Notes: generated by a model from the letters alone, not told the origin. A DNA stretch of 64,000 nucleotides from Dipteronia dyeriana (GCA_032871835.1 CM065296.1:14214001-14278000); one strand, 5' to 3'. Shown: positions 22,037 to 34,750, counted from the stretch's first letter. A program made the numbers and translations.

Positions 22037-23358
22037 CAGGCTCTACATAAAGAGGTACCTCTACAGGTTATATCTCAGTCTTGCATAGCAAGCGGTAAGG
22101 AGGTTAACCCAGTAGACCGACTCCCATGTTGGATGGATCCCATTTTAGGTTGTCTACAAGAGGAGATCCAAACGATCACAATCAAGCTCGTAAGCTCAAA
22201 AGGATCTCTGTTCGCTTATGCTTGGTAGATAGGTACCTTTACCGCAGAGGTAAGTCACTATCCCTACTCTAGTGCCTCCACCACAATGATGTTATTTGGG
22301 CACTACAAGAGGTGCATTTGAGGGACTTCGGTAATCACACAAGAGGAAAGGCACAAGCTTACTAGGTTTTTCACATGGGACACTATTGACCAACTCTACA
22401 CCATGATACAAGACAGTTCGTTCAATCTTGTGAACCTTGCCAGAAGACAGCAAATCTAAATCACCTTCCAACAGAGCACTCACCTCTATCAATTCACCTT
22501 ACCCATTCACTTTTTAGTGGGTAGACCTGATCGAGCACCTCCTTATTGCTCATAGACAAGCTAAGCATACAATAGTTGTGATAGACTACGTCACCTAGTG
22601 GGTGGAAGCATAATCATTATCCAAAATGACAGAGGAGAACACAACTAAGTTTATCAAGAGGAATGTAGTTTGTAGGTACAAGAACCCAATGATCATTATC
22701 ACCGACCTTGGTAAACAATTCGACAATGTGAGGTTTAAAGAGTGTTCTGTGATGATCTAGGTATCAATCTCAACTTTGCCTCCGTAGCTCACCCCCAAAC
22801 CAATGGCCTGGTAAAAGCTACCAACAAAACCATCAAAATCTCATAAAAAAACCTACAACAGAAGAAGGGAAAGTGGACAGAAGAGCTTCCCGATGTACTC
22901 TAGGCATACCGCACTATAAAGAGGACTGCAACTGGAGAAACCTCTTACTCCTTAGCTTTTGAGGTAGAAACAGTTCTCTCTATCGAGCGTAAACTAACCT
23001 TCTTTAGGGTCCAGCACTTTGAGGCATAGAATAATGAGGTCAAACAAAAGGCCAAGTTGAACCTTTTAAAGGAAAAACTAGATAGGGTAGTAGAAAAAGT
23101 AGCGGTCTACCAGAGTCGGATTGCGAGGTACTTTCACAGGAAAGTTAGAGCCCGCAGTTTCAAAGAATGTAACATGGTACTCCAAAACGTGACCCAAAAT
23201 ACCAGAACCAGTCATACGGGGTACAAGCAACGAATTAGGAGGACCCTTACCTGGTAAAGGTAGTGATCCGTAGTGAAGCCTAGAAGTTGGAAGACATGAA
23301 TGGAAAACCTATTGACCACACTTGGAACGTGGACCACTTGAGGAGATTTTATCTTTAG
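22037..23358 (+). pseudogene. Integrase remnant of E
   Basis: Zinc-binding H2C2 region at about 22311-22450 with VHLRDFGNHTRGKAQA and SCEPCQKTAN. The core begins near 22570 (VVIDYVT, then WVEA) and includes ITDLGKQFDN and TNGLVKATNKTI. The C-terminal region at 23057-23180 reads KEKLDRVVEKVAVYQSRIAR. The terminus IDHTWNVDHLRRFYL ends with TAG at 23356-23358. Several stops interrupt the core. Confidence 0.8.
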
Positions 23359-23565
23359 AAGTATGAAGACTCCAAGACTGACAAGTACCATCCAGGATAG
23401 GTACCAACATTTGTACCTTGAAAATGTAATGTATCTCCAACTGATTATCAATAAAAGACTCTCCATTTCTCTTCATCTCCATTTGTGTTATTTTGTCACC
23501 AAGTTTTTTACCAATGATGTTTGCCATGATCGTAATGAACCGAGGAATGCAACATAGCTACCCTG

Positions 23566-23930
23566 ATGCCTTGGCCGGGCACCACCCCCTGCCAAGATAG
23601 GTGAAAGTGTAAAAGCATAGTTGCCTGCTAGATTACGAGACCAAGATGACCAAATGATCATCCCGATGCCCTTGGTCGGGCGAGACCCCCTATGAAGGGT
23701 ATGAGTTTGAGTGCATAGTTTCCTGCATAACCACAAGACCAAGATAGCCAAGTAGCTCTCCTAATGCCTTGGTCAAGCTACCACCCCAAGAAGGGTCTAA
23801 GCTTAAGTTCATAAATGCCAGCCAGACCAAAAGACCAGGATAGCCAAATGGCCATCCCGAAACCTTGGTCGGGTTACCAACCTTAAGAAGGATATAGGTT
23901 AAAAGTGCATAGTTGCCCATCTAGATCAAG
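23566..23930. repeat. Tandem repeat, about 97 bp x 4, in 3' UTR of E
   Basis: Anchors of the 'ccttggtcggg' type near 23566, 23666, 23765 and 23863. Same family as the arrays in G, F and D, with one unit fewer than G and F. Confidence 0.8.
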
Positions 23931-23985
23931 ATTGCATGGGTACTAGTTTTCCCTTGTATAGGAACAGTGGGTATCGCATGGGATG

Positions 23986-25652
23986 CATTCTGAAATTCCC
24001 TTGGAATGGGTATGTCTAAATACCTAGAGGGTGGTGAATAGGTTTTAATATAATCAATTACCAATTTTGGGAATTAATCAATATAAACAAACAACCCCAA
24101 TCTAGTCAACACAACAATCAAGTGTAAAATGCGAAAAATAAATAACACTTGATTTTTATGTGGAAACCTTCAACAAGGAAAAACCACGGGTTGATATGTT
24201 TGCCACACATCCGATCCTTAAATTCACTATTGAATCAAAGTTTACAACCTAGGTTGACCTCCCGTCATACCCTCCAGTTACTAACCCTTTCACTCTACTC
24301 GGAAGGCCTTAATAGTGATTCTTGATCAACATGCTTGTGCACTAACCAATAAGTCACAAGACTTAACCTTAATGAAGAGTCAAAATAACCTAAGTTAATA
24401 TGATGAAATATTCAAACATACAAGTAGAGCTAGGCTACACTAAATGCTTATCTAGGTATTGAAAGATGTAAATTAATGCAATTCCTAGATATCAATGTAT
24501 AAATGCAAATGCAAGAATACCTAACTAGATATAGCTATGAGAGTCTAATATCTAGTTATCAAACAAAAGATAATCAACAAAAGTTGTCATGAAACATGAC
24601 AAAGAACAATCAATGCAATCAACAAATGCAATCAATTAAACCTAAACAATATCTAAATGCAAAACATAGAGGTTTAGCTAGAAGGGTAAAAATGTCTTAA
24701 ATGCTAGCTATCACTAATCAATGTTCTCAACCAATAACCAATATCACAAACATGTTATAAAAGCTTTTTAGACAAAACAACATGCATTTAATTTCCAATA
24801 AAAGCTCAAACCTAGGCATACATGGCATTGTAATGAAACAATGGAATCTAGGGCATGTAAAGTTTACCTAGTCAAAGAAAACAAGAAGACCCATGCTTGG
24901 ATGATGCAAATATTATGCTAAATGGCCATAGATTGAAGGTTGGTTGAGTCAAGAAGTGATCTTGGGAGCTCTCTCTCTCTCTTGGTGTCAATTTCTCTCT
25001 CTACGGAAAGAATTTTATAGCTTTAGGTTTAAATAAGGAAGAAAATAACATATATATATATATATGAGTGAATAAAACAGTGAGTGCATGAAAGGGTGGA
25101 CTGTCGCCTCAAAGGATGTCCTCATGGACAACCATTACAAATCACACGACTGTAACTTTTTCAAAGTGTCGTGTATAAGGTGTCGCTCGGACACACGTGA
25201 CAAAGCATGCGAGAATACGTGTCATGTATAAGGACACACATGGTAAAGCGCATGACACAACGACTGACAGACATGCAAGAATGTTGCTCAAGGTGTCGTG
25301 TGTACAACCGCGACATGTAAGGCACGACAGTACGTGCGACAGTGCTATACAAGACCAACAAACGTGCAATCCAAGCAAGCAAGGGGCAACCAAAATAAGC
25401 ACACATACCAAAAACATAAGTACAAATGCAAGATGATCACAACATGCATGAGAGTGAGTGTGTGCACTATATCTCTTCAGTGAAACTTAAGTAAGTGATA
25501 TACCTTTGAAGCTTGTGCTTGGTCATGAACAGAGATAACCTAAACTGCTTGGTCATGAACAGAGATAACCTAAACTACCCTTTTATGATAATCCCCAAAT
25601 GGGCTTTGTCAATCGAAATAAGCCAATCAAAAACCAAGGAACTTACACATTC
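23986..25652 (-). mobile_element. Solo LTR S1 with CATTC target duplication
   Basis: The LTR spans 23991-25647, TGAAATTCCC to GAACTTACA. It is flanked by CATTC at 23986-23990 and CATTC at 25648-25652, a perfect 5-bp duplication. The family is shared with S2 (39667), whose polypurine tract gives the - orientation. It holds '(g)ggtgaataggttttaat' and 'ggaaaaaccacgggttg' segments, a CT run near 24968-24988, and an AT run near 25050-25066. No internal region, so it probably arose by LTR-LTR recombination. Cys-rich open frames near 25142-25417 are not supported as genes. Confidence 0.85.
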
Positions 25653-26440
25653 GACTAGGTTTTCACTCAAGTACCAAAATTCCCAAAAAAATGGACGCTT
25701 GGTACCCCAATTTTTCTAGAAAGGATAATGTATTTTGATCAAGTCCCATAGAGATCATCTTGATTTAGTACCTAGGAAACCGAATACTGGTCCCTTATCA
25801 CACATTTTCTCCTTATCAGTTTTTAAGTTTTCTTGTGTTACCAGGAATATGTAGGGGACTTGATGCAGGGATGTTAGATACCATGATCGCTATATCGTCC
25901 GAATATCCTGATACCACACATGATTGGTTTGTGCTATGACCACAACATCATCTAGGTACTAAGGAACCATAAACATAGCAGTCCCAGGTACCGGGATTTG
26001 TTCAATTGATTTTCTGTCTAACTACCAGAGCTCTCTGGATTTTGATGCGTGGTACCATGACTTCCCAGAAAGGATGGTCGATCTTGATAACATGCTTAAG
26101 AGAAAATTTCTAACTAAGTACCTTGATAATATGGTAATAGTCTCCTAGAGTGCCTACTTTCTTTTTCATGATAGATTTTAAACCTTTTAATATTATCAAA
26201 AACTGTTAAGTCGTGTGTATATAGGGGACTGATTTCTAGATCCAACATGTGATATATATGAAGTTAGACAGATCCTACAAAGGAAGGAGGACAACCACAT
26301 ACAAATGTAAAGAAAAAGAAGAGCAAACTTCCATTCATCAAAAAAGAGAGCCCATCCCCTAATGTTGAGCTACATGTTAAAAAAAAGAATGACAAAACAA
26401 GTTTTCCTGACCTAGCAGGGAGCCCACCCTCTTTTACGGT
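25653..26440 (+). other. Distal 3' UTR of E
   Basis: Continuation of the E untranslated region after the solo LTR. It aligns with 3290-4130 of G (for example 'ttttcttgtgttaccaggaatat') and ends at the 'gagcccaccctc' landmark found just outside the antisense ORF in G, F and D. No gene seen. Confidence 0.7.
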
Positions 26441-27480
26441 TGTTAATCGAAAATCCATTATGGGTGAGGAATCTTAGTTAACGCCCTTAAGACCGCTACC
26501 TAGGCAGATCATGGTCGGGATAGGTACCTTCGGTACAGATTTCACGTGTACGAAAACATGATGAAATGTATGGAAAGAATGATAGAGTACTAGAGGTGAT
26601 ATTTTATTCAACACTGAAGTAAGTACAGTAATATCAAATAACTGACAATCTCTCTTTTCTCTTTAACTAAATGGTGGTGGCGAACTAGTATATGTCGATA
26701 AGTGGATACAATGATTAATGACAATAGCTAGGCTTAATTCTGAGTGCGAAACTAAGTGATAGCTCTTAAGGTTCTAGGTGTCAGTTTTTCGATTTCTCTA
26801 TGTCATTGAATTGTTTCAGAAAAGAGTGTATTTATACATGGTGCAATTAAGGTTAATTCGTGCCATGCAAGCCGAAGATCACTAGATTTATCTCCTTCCT
26901 TATTAGGTGGGACTTTCCTTTTCAATGTAGTTTACCCCTTGAGGATCGGCTTACAGTGGATATTTTGGAGAAGATGTGTTTGTATCCACTTTGGATTACT
27001 CCTTACGGTTGCATGTACATGGAGCTTATTATTGTTTGGAGAACGGTTATGACTCTGCATACCATTGGTGAGGTACCTCCAGGTACCAGTCTGATGTAGT
27101 GGTGCTTGAACATACTGGTGGTTAGGTACCTCGGGGTACCGTTCTGGTGGCAAAGTGTTTGGTAGATTGCATTAGAGCTTTATGATCATCTAGGAGCTTT
27201 ATGGCCTTTCACCTTCCCGCTAGAGGGGTAAGATATATACCACGACTGAGCAACAAAATAGTGTCAGGGTACTCAGGTACCGGTTAGGTAGTTTATAGGG
27301 GTGTAAGAGATTTATCGTGCTTCAATAATGATACCGAGGTGCCTCGGTTGTGTGAGACCCGTTACTTCGAGGTAGATCATAGTATCTAAAACCTACCTGG
27401 TATAATGAGATGTTTCCTACCAAGTAGCAGCTAAGTGGAAAATTTTTCTATGATCCTTGGCCTAAAAATGGCTATTAACA
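26441..27480 (-). mobile_element. 3' LTR of Tat element D
   Basis: 1,040 bp, TGTTAATCG on the left and TATTAACA on the right (read +). On the - strand a TATA box (GTATAAATACA near 26826-26836) precedes an AATAAAA poly(A) signal near 26608, in the right order for U3-R. A polypurine tract lies just upstream on the - strand (27485-27492). Homologous to the F LTR. E lies directly against its left edge. Confidence 0.8.
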
Positions 27481-27484
27481 GAAG

Positions 27485-27492
27485 TCCCCTCT
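27485..27492 (-). other. Polypurine tract of D
   Basis: The - strand reads AGAGGGGA four bases before the LTR start TGTTAATAG. It is the expected plus-strand primer and confirms that 26441-27480 is a 3' LTR. Confidence 0.65.
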
Positions 27493-27699
27493 AACTTGAA
27501 CACCGGTGATTGATTGAGGTAGGAGTCAAATTTCCTGTTTCATTTGGGAAATTTTCCATTTTCTATCAATTACAAGAATCCGGGAAAAAATCTTCTAATT
27601 ATATGCAAAGTCCACCTGTCAAGCAGGAAACTCATATCTGTTTGTAAAATGGTAAATCTTTGGTGGCATGCGCGTATTGAGGCAATCCTGGCCAAAAAT

Positions 27700-27887
27700 C
27701 CAATCTCCTTGATCACGTTTCCATCACCATTACTATTTAATTACAACTATTTAAAACCGGTAATCCCCTCATCTTCCCCACACTTCCAGATTCCCCCTTT
27801 TTCAAATTTCAAAAAATCCCTAATTTCTTCGTCTTCAAATTTCTTCTCTTACTTATTAAATTCTCAAACCAAAACTCTTTCCAGGTC
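27700..27887 (+). promoter_or_regulatory. Candidate promoter and leader of the D antisense ORF
   Basis: TATTTAAAA at 27748-27756 could be a TATA box, about 130 bp before the ATG at 27888. The stretch between is CT/A-rich with few G residues (27765-27880) and looks like a plant 5' leader. The position, reading away from the LTR, fits an independent antisense transcript. It is not testable in G or F, whose upstream parts are lost. Confidence 0.45.
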
Positions 27888-28126
27888 ATGTCGAATTCTG
27901 ATAATGACATTGTTGATAGGTTGGTAGAGGGTGCCTCTTTGAGTCTCGCTCGAGAAGAGGATAATGGAAAGAACAATTAGGGCTAACTTCTCAAACAACC
28001 TAGACACCCCGCTGGAGATAGTCGAAGGGGCTTCATATGAGGAATCATGCAAGATCAAAGCTGACGGAGGTCAAACTGAGGTCGTTGTCATTGCACCAGG
28101 AGTCCCTTATGATTTCAGGGTCATTC
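27888..28126 (+). pseudogene. Antisense ORF of D, N-terminal part
   Basis: ATG at 27888 opens MSNSDNDIVDRLVEG and stops after 30 codons (27978-27980). A shifted frame (from 27964) continues openly with NLDTPLEIVEGASYEE and IAPGVPYDFR up to the B insertion at 28127. The same frame resumes at 49942 once one copy of the 5-bp target duplication is discounted. The N-terminus is acidic. It lies opposite to the D pol strand. Confidence 0.65.
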
Positions 28127-30310
28127 TGTAGGAAAATTTGCACAACGGAAGCGTAAAATTAGGTTTTGATATATTTAAAAAAAATCCCTTTAAAAGAAAA
28201 AACCTTAACCCTAGATTAATTGATGTATATTAAAAAGTGTCGTACTTTTTTTTTCGTGACGATTGAAAGCCTCGAATCGAATCCATAAGATCTTCCAATC
28301 CAATCACGAACGTGAATCACCTAGGATTGTGGGCTCCTTTTCTTTAAATAGTATGCCTGAGGATGGAAACAAACAAAATCTTCTTCTTTGTTAGTCACAA
28401 TAATCCTCCAAGAGAAAAACCAAGAACGTCCGGTCACTTGTGAATTATCAACCAATTTGATTGAAATTCACGTGAACCTTGATTCAATGTTGTACACAAA
28501 ACCCTTTTGATGCAAAGGATACTTGTGTACTATCGAAAACAAAAACATTCCCTCTTTTCTCTATGCTTGGCCGAATTCTTCACACAATGAGTTGGACGAA
28601 GTTTTTTTTATAACAATACAAAACAAATAAAAAAAAACTTCTCACACCAAAAATTATGTCTTGGTCAAATTTAATAGGTAGTATATATAGGAGACCAAAT
28701 CCTCTCATAAGAAGGATTTACTTGGTGGGCAAGAATCCTTTCCTTAGGTGGATTTACTTGGTGACCAAGAATCCCTTAAAAAAAAGAATTCTTATCCACA
28801 CCTAGACTCCTAAATCCAACTCATTAGTGTATTTGTGACCATACTAAAGACTTCCTAATTGGACTAGATAAATAATTCATTTTATTTATCTATATATCAA
28901 ATATAGTCATTAATATTAATTATACTACCAACAATAGTATAATATTATGAGACCTTCTCCTATTAGGAAAAAGATTTTGACTTTTAACTAAATAATTAAT
29001 TAATTACCAAATTAATTAATTTCTATTAATTTAATAATAAAATAAAAAACAATATAATAAGCGATTTTATAGCCTTGTCGCCCAAGACCCCACATGGGCA
29101 TATATATTATTTTTCTTATTTTATTAAATCCGTTGGACCTAAATAAAAAGTCCACATGTGTACTAGACCCATTCTTACTAAAAGAAACACGTCCACATGC
29201 CTTAATAATATTCTAGACAGACCCATAAATTGGTCCGGTAGAATATATCAAGTGATCCATGCAGGTTCGTATGGATTGGGGATCTTGGCGTGCTATCTAA
29301 ATTTAAGCTCCAATAGACACAACCCAATCACAATCAACAAAAGATTCACTTAGGTCCAATTATTTTAATTTTAGTTCATTCCACTAAAGAACTAAAATTG
29401 AACTCTTAAATAAAGATAGAATAAGTTAATATTGTTCATTCATACCCTAGACAACTTTATTGGAGAAAGTGTATCCTCGTGAAGAATACCAATAATCACC
29501 AAGAGCTCATAGTCCGTCTAAAGCTCTCCAAGTTACCATATTTACTCATATGACCACATTTTGAACTTGAATATTTTGACTTGTCCAGAAGCCATGTATC
29601 AATAGACACTATTGAAGACTTAACGTTAAGATTTAATATCCAATACCTCAAAACATCCATATGATGATATTCTACTCTCATTTAATAAATGGAGCCATAA
29701 TGTCCATATCTATAAATGAAGTCCTCTATCGATTAACAAATGAATACCACAAAACTATCAAGGATAGACTATGATATAAAATCATACTCATTAATAGCTT
29801 AAATGATAACACTTGCAACCATAAGTCCATCATTTATCTCAGGATTGAGATAGACTCTCTGATTGTCTTCTAGTGAAAACTTTTATCCATTGAAGATTTT
29901 GGATAAAGTAATTCACTGTGATCCTATTCAATGCACCTAATGCACTAGATTCTTTTGCCCAAAGACACCACACTTTGATGATTTTAGACTCATCATAACA
30001 TATTTGATCTCACCCAAATGCGAGCAAGAGAATCTACAACTTTGACATGATAAATACGCCCAATCATTATCTTAAGTTGTGAATATTATTCAAGACTAAC
30101 AAAAGAATTGTGTCTACCTCATAAATATATGGATGTATAAACAATTCTTCTTTTCTCATAGTCTTTTGACCTTGTGATTATTTACTTTTGACAATTATAA
30201 TTATTGAACTATAAATGCTATAAGATTTGTTAAACTAGTAATCACTTTCTTAATATGAAAAGAATATCAAATACATTATTATACTCCTGCTATCGAGCAT
30301 AATCCCAACA
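28127..30310 (-). mobile_element. 3' LTR of copia B
   Basis: 2,184 bp, left end TGTAGGAAAATTTGC and right end ATCGAGCATAATCCCAACA (read +), matching the LTRs of A and C. It begins just past the polypurine tract. Short open frames inside are not genes. Confidence 0.9.
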
Positions 30311-30320
30311 ATCTCCCACT
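30311..30320 (-). other. Polypurine tract of copia B
   Basis: The - strand reads AGTGGGAGAT directly before the LTR start TGTTGGGATT. The same tract occurs at 34140-34149 (C) and 62595-62604 (A). Confidence 0.8.
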
Positions 30321-30324
30321 TGCT

Positions 30325-30930
30325 CTATAGCAAATGTGTCATATCTCTCATCCCCATGTTCTTTAGATATCCATCAAAACTCTTTTGTGAAAGAGCATTT
30401 GTCAAAGGATCCGCTAGATTATCTGCTGATGTGAACTTTGTAATCGTCACGTCACCCCTATGCACAATTTCCCTCAAAATGTGATACTTTCTTTCAATGT
30501 GTTTCCTTCTCCTGTGACTTCTTGGTTTTCTCGAATTAGCCACTGCTCTACTATTAGCCACTAATTTGCTTATTCGTATCAAAAACCACTTCCAAGTCAA
30601 TCAAGAATTGGCGGAGCCAGATAGCATCTTTAGCAACCTCACATGCGGCAACATACTCGGCTTCCATGGCGGAATCAGCGATACAAGATTGCTTGATACT
30701 CCTCCATATGACTGCCCCTTCTCTAATAGTAAATATTGATCCTGATGTTGATCTCTTGAAGTTAGAATCTGACAAAAAATTAGAATCTGTGTACTCAACG
30801 GGAATTAAATCCCCTCCAGAGTATACAAGCATATAATCTCTCATTCTCCTGAGATACTTGAAAATATGCTTAACTGTCATCAAGTGATCAGGACTAGGTT
30901 TCGATTGAAACCTGCTAACTATGCCCAGGA
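30325..30930 (-). pseudogene. RNase H remnant of copia B
   Basis: The - strand shows LVYSGGDLIPVEYTDSNF (first catalytic aspartate region), SIKQSCIADSAMEAEYVAA (E/D region) and, in the frame 30325-30600, RKHIERKYHILREIVHRGDV with ADPLTNALSQKSFDGYL near the end. One frame change lies near 30570-30600, deleting the usual YCDNSGA stretch. Confidence 0.85.
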
Positions 30931-31782
30931 CAAAATAAATATCTGGTCTAGCTTAGAGCATTGCATACTTGAGACTTCCAACTGCCGATGCATATGAAAC
31001 CATACTCATGAATTTCTCTTCATGCTCAATCTTAGGAACTTGTTCCTTAGAAAGTTTGATTCTATATCTGAAAGGTAACATACCTTTCTTGGAATCTTGC
31101 ATGGAAAATATTGACAAGATTTTATCTATGTATGAAGCTTGGGATAACGCAATCAGTCTATTCTTTGTATCCCTTATGACTTGGATACCAAGAATATAAC
31201 TTGCTTCTCCTAAGTCCTTAATATCAAATTGTTTTGCTAACCATTTTTTTACCGATGTCAATACACATACATCGTTTCCGATGAGTAATATATCATCAAT
31301 GTAAAGAACTTGGAAAAACAACTTGTCACCTTTAATCCTTTTGTATACATATGGTTCATCAAGGTTTTGAATAAATCCAAGACTTTTCACGGCTTGATCG
31401 AACCTTATGTTCAAGGATCTGGATGCTTGCTTCAATCCATATAAGGATCTTTGCAACTTGCATACAACTTCCTTTTGGCCTTTTTCAATGAATCCTTTTG
31501 GTTGCATCATATTGATGCTTTCAGCAAGATGAAGACTTCTATTAAAGAAAGTTGTCATGACGTCCATTTGCCAAATCTCTAGGTCTAGAGATGCCGCAAT
31601 GGATAAGAGTATCCTAATGGATTTAAGCATGGCCACATGAGAGAAGGTTTCTTCATAATCGATACCTTCCTTCAATGTGTAACCTTTAGCTACCAATATG
31701 GCTTTAAAGGTTTCCACCTTTCCATCCATTCCTCATTTCCTCTTGTATACCCACTTGCACCCGATGATTTTTTTCCATTTAG
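30931..31782 (-). pseudogene. Reverse transcriptase remnant of copia B
   Basis: 258-codon open frame (30953-31729): [20 protein letters not shown], then IWQMDVMTTFFNRSL, then YGLKQASRSLNIRFDQAV, then LYIDDILLIGND with the catalytic YIDD at 31292-31303, then DLGEASYILGIQV. The box is intact, but the protein starts mid-domain because element C is inserted at 31783. It continues toward its N-terminus at 44155 on the far side of C. Confidence 0.9.
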
Positions 31783-34139
31783 TGTAGGGAAAAACCCGGG
31801 CAACGGAAGAGTAAAAAATAGTAAATTAGGGTTTCGGTATAAATTAAAAAAAATCCCTCTATAATAACAAGAACCTTAACCCTAGATTAATTGATGTATA
31901 TAAAAAGTATCGTACCTTTTTCTCGTTACGATTGAACAAGAGCCGAATTGAATCCGTAAGATCTTCCAATCCAATCACGAACATGAATCACCTAGGAGTG
32001 TGGGCTCCCTCTCTTTTAATTGTATACCTGAGGATGGAAACAAACAAAAACTTTTTCTTTGTTAGTGAGAATAATCCTCCAAGAAGAAAAACAAAGAATG
32101 TTAGGTCACCTGTGAATTGTCAATCAATTACATTAAAACTCACGTGAACCTTGATTCAATGTTGTACACAAAACCTTTTAATATAAAGGCTGCTAATGTA
32201 CTATTGAAAAATAAACGTTCTTTCTTCCCTTTCTTCTTTACCGAATATCATATTATTTCTTACAGTTGATCGAATTTTGTCTGGAGTAAAATCAGATTTT
32301 TCTCCCTCAAAATTCTATGGTTGCCTAATTCTTCTCTTGGAAAAACTAGGGCTGGTCGAAAATCTCTCGTTGAAATTGCTTAGGGCTGGCCAGAATTATT
32401 AAGAGATATATAGAGGATCTTAAACCCTCACCTAAGAAGGATTTACTTGGTTGGCAAAAATTCTTTCCTTAGGTGGATTTATTTGGTAGTTAAGAATCCT
32501 TTTCTAAAAGGAATTATATCCTCTTATATATATAAGGGCTGACCGAATTCTTCATAGAATATATTAGGATCGAAAATCCTTTCCTAAGATGGATTTACTT
32601 GCTTGTTAAGAATCTTTTCCTTAAGTGTATTTACTTGGTGGTTAAGAATCCTTTTCAAAAAGGAATTCTATCATATACCAAGACTCGTAATCCAACTCAA
32701 CAGTGTATTTATAACCATATTAAAGACTTCCTAATTTGATTAGATAAATAATTCATTTTATTTATCTACTTATCAAATATAGTCTTTAATATTAATTATA
32801 CTACCAACAATAGTATAATATTAGGAGACCATCTCCTACTAGAAAAAGATTTTGACTTTTAATTAAATAATTAATTAATCACCAAATTAATTAATTTCCA
32901 TTTAATTAAATAATAAAATAAAATATTAGAACAACACATATATATGGCCCAATATATTATTTACTTATTTTATTAAATCCATTTGACCTTTATAAAAAGT
33001 CCACATGTGAACTAGACCCATTATTACCAAAAGAAACAAGTCCACATGCCTCAATACAATTCAAGATGGACCCCTAAATTGGTCCGGTAGAATATATTAA
33101 GTGATCCATGCAAGTTCGTGTGAATTGAGGATCTTGGCAGGCTATCTAAATTTAAGCTCCAGTAGACACAACCCAATCACAATCAACAAATGATTCACTT
33201 AGGTCCGATCTATTAATTTTAGTTCATTCCACTAAAGAACTAAAATTGAAATCTTAAATAAAGATAGAATAAGTTAATATTTCTCATTCATACCCTAGAC
33301 AACCTTATTTGAGAAAGTGTATCCTCGTGAAGAATAACAGTAATCGCCAAGAGCTCATAGACCGCCTATAGCTCTCCAAGTTACCATATTTACTTATATG
33401 ACCACATTTTGAACTTGGATATTTTGATTTGTCCAGAAGCCATGTTTCAATAGACGCTATTGAAAACTTAACGTTAAGATTTAATATCCAATACCTCAAA
33501 ACATCCATATGATTATATTTAACTCTCATTTCATAAATGGAGCCACGATGTCCATATTTATAAATGAAGTCCTTTATCGATTAACAAATGAATACCACCA
33601 AACTATTGAGGATAGACTATGCTATATAATCGTACTCTTTGATAGCTCAAATGATAACATTTGCAACCATAAGTCCATCACTTATCTCAGGATTGAGATA
33701 GGCACTCCGATTGTCTTCAAATGAAAACTTTTATCCATTAACGGTTCTAGATAAAGTATTTTATTGTGATCCAATTCAATGCATCCAGTGCACTAGATTC
33801 CTTTTTCCAAAGACACCACACTTTGATGATTTTAGACTCATCATAACACATTTGATCCCACTCAATGCTAGCAAAAGAATCTACAACTTTGACAATATAA
33901 AGGTGCCCAACCTTTTATCTTAAGTTGTGAATATTATGCAAGACGAACTAAAGAATTGTATCTACCTCATACATATATAGATGTATGAATTATTATTCTT
34001 TTCTCATAGTCCTTTATTGACAATTATAATAATTAAACTATAAAAGCTATAAGATTTGTTAAACTAGAAGTCACTTTATTAATATGAAAAGATTATCAAA
34101 TACATTATTATACTTCTGCTATCGAGCATAATCCCAACA
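31783..34139 (-). mobile_element. 3' LTR of copia C
   Basis: 2,357 bp, TGTAGGGAAAAACCC to CATAATCCCAACA (read +). The polypurine tract follows at 34140-34149. The LTR contains repeated 'ggatttacttggt' segments near 32440-32650. Confidence 0.9.
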
Positions 34140-34153
34140 ATCTCCCACTTGCT

Positions 34154-34750
34154 CTATAGCAAATGTGTCATATCTCTCATCCCCAAGTTCTCTAAATGCC
34201 TATCAAAGCTCTTTTTTGGAAGAACCTTTGCAAAGTAATACGCTAGATTTTTTACTGACGTGATCTTGGTAACCATCACGTCACCCCTATGCATAATTTC
34301 TCTCAAAAGGTGATACTTTCTTTCAATGTGTTTCCCTCTCTTATGACTTATTGATTCTCTCAAATTAGCCACTGCTCCACTATTGTCACAATAGATAGTG
34401 ATCTGCTTATTCGCATCAGCAACCACTTCCAAGTCAATCAAGAATTGGCGGAGCCAAATAGCCTCTTTAGCAGCCTCGCATGCGGCAACATACTCGGCTT
34501 CCATGGTGGAATCAACAATACAAGATTGCTTGATACTCCTCCATACGACTGCCCCTCCTCTATTAGTAAACACATATCTTGATATTGATCTCCTGGTGTC
34601 AAATGTGACAGAAAATCAAAATCTGTATACCCAACGAGAATTAAATCCCATCCAGAGTGTACAAGCTTGTAATCTCTCATTCTCCTAAGATACTTGAAAA
34701 TATGCTTGACAGCCGTCCAATGATCAGAACCAGGTTTCGATTGAAACCTG
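34154..34750 (-). pseudogene. RNase H remnant of copia C
   Basis: Frame 34154-34573 (139 codons) shows GGAVVWRSIKQSCIVDSTME, then ADANKQITIYCDNSGAVANL with the catalytic aspartate, then RGKHIERKYHLLREIMHRGD, and the end MRDMTHLL just before the polypurine tract. The N-terminal part (LVHSGWDLILVGYTD) is in another frame, with a break near 34580. Confidence 0.9.

Larger units (their letters stand above)
20312..26440 (+). mobile_element. Tat-lineage Ty3/gypsy fragment E
   Basis: + strand pol from the N-terminus of reverse transcriptase through integrase (stop 23356-23358) and 3' UTR, interrupted by solo LTR S1 at 23991-25647. It starts directly at the F LTR and ends directly at the D LTR, just before its antisense ORF would begin. 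No LTR of its own is visible. It belongs to a different subfamily from G/F and shares stops with K. Confidence 0.8.

Noticed and set aside
25142..25483. Overlapping Cys-rich and hydrophobic open frames on both strands
   Set aside because: They lie inside solo LTR S1 in a locally stop-poor stretch and are not conserved in the related LTR at 39667-41853.
19361..27480. A single complete Tat element with E as its internal region
   Set aside because: Primer site and polypurine tract lie outside the LTR pair, the TATA and poly(A) signals point to the - strand, and E is coded on the + strand.
28750..29060. AT-rich stretch with many ATTAATTA motifs as a possible matrix-attachment region or origin
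   Set aside because: The same stretch recurs in all copies of this copia LTR (for example near 32870, 42840, 48630 and 56520), so it is LTR sequence; there is no evidence for another role.
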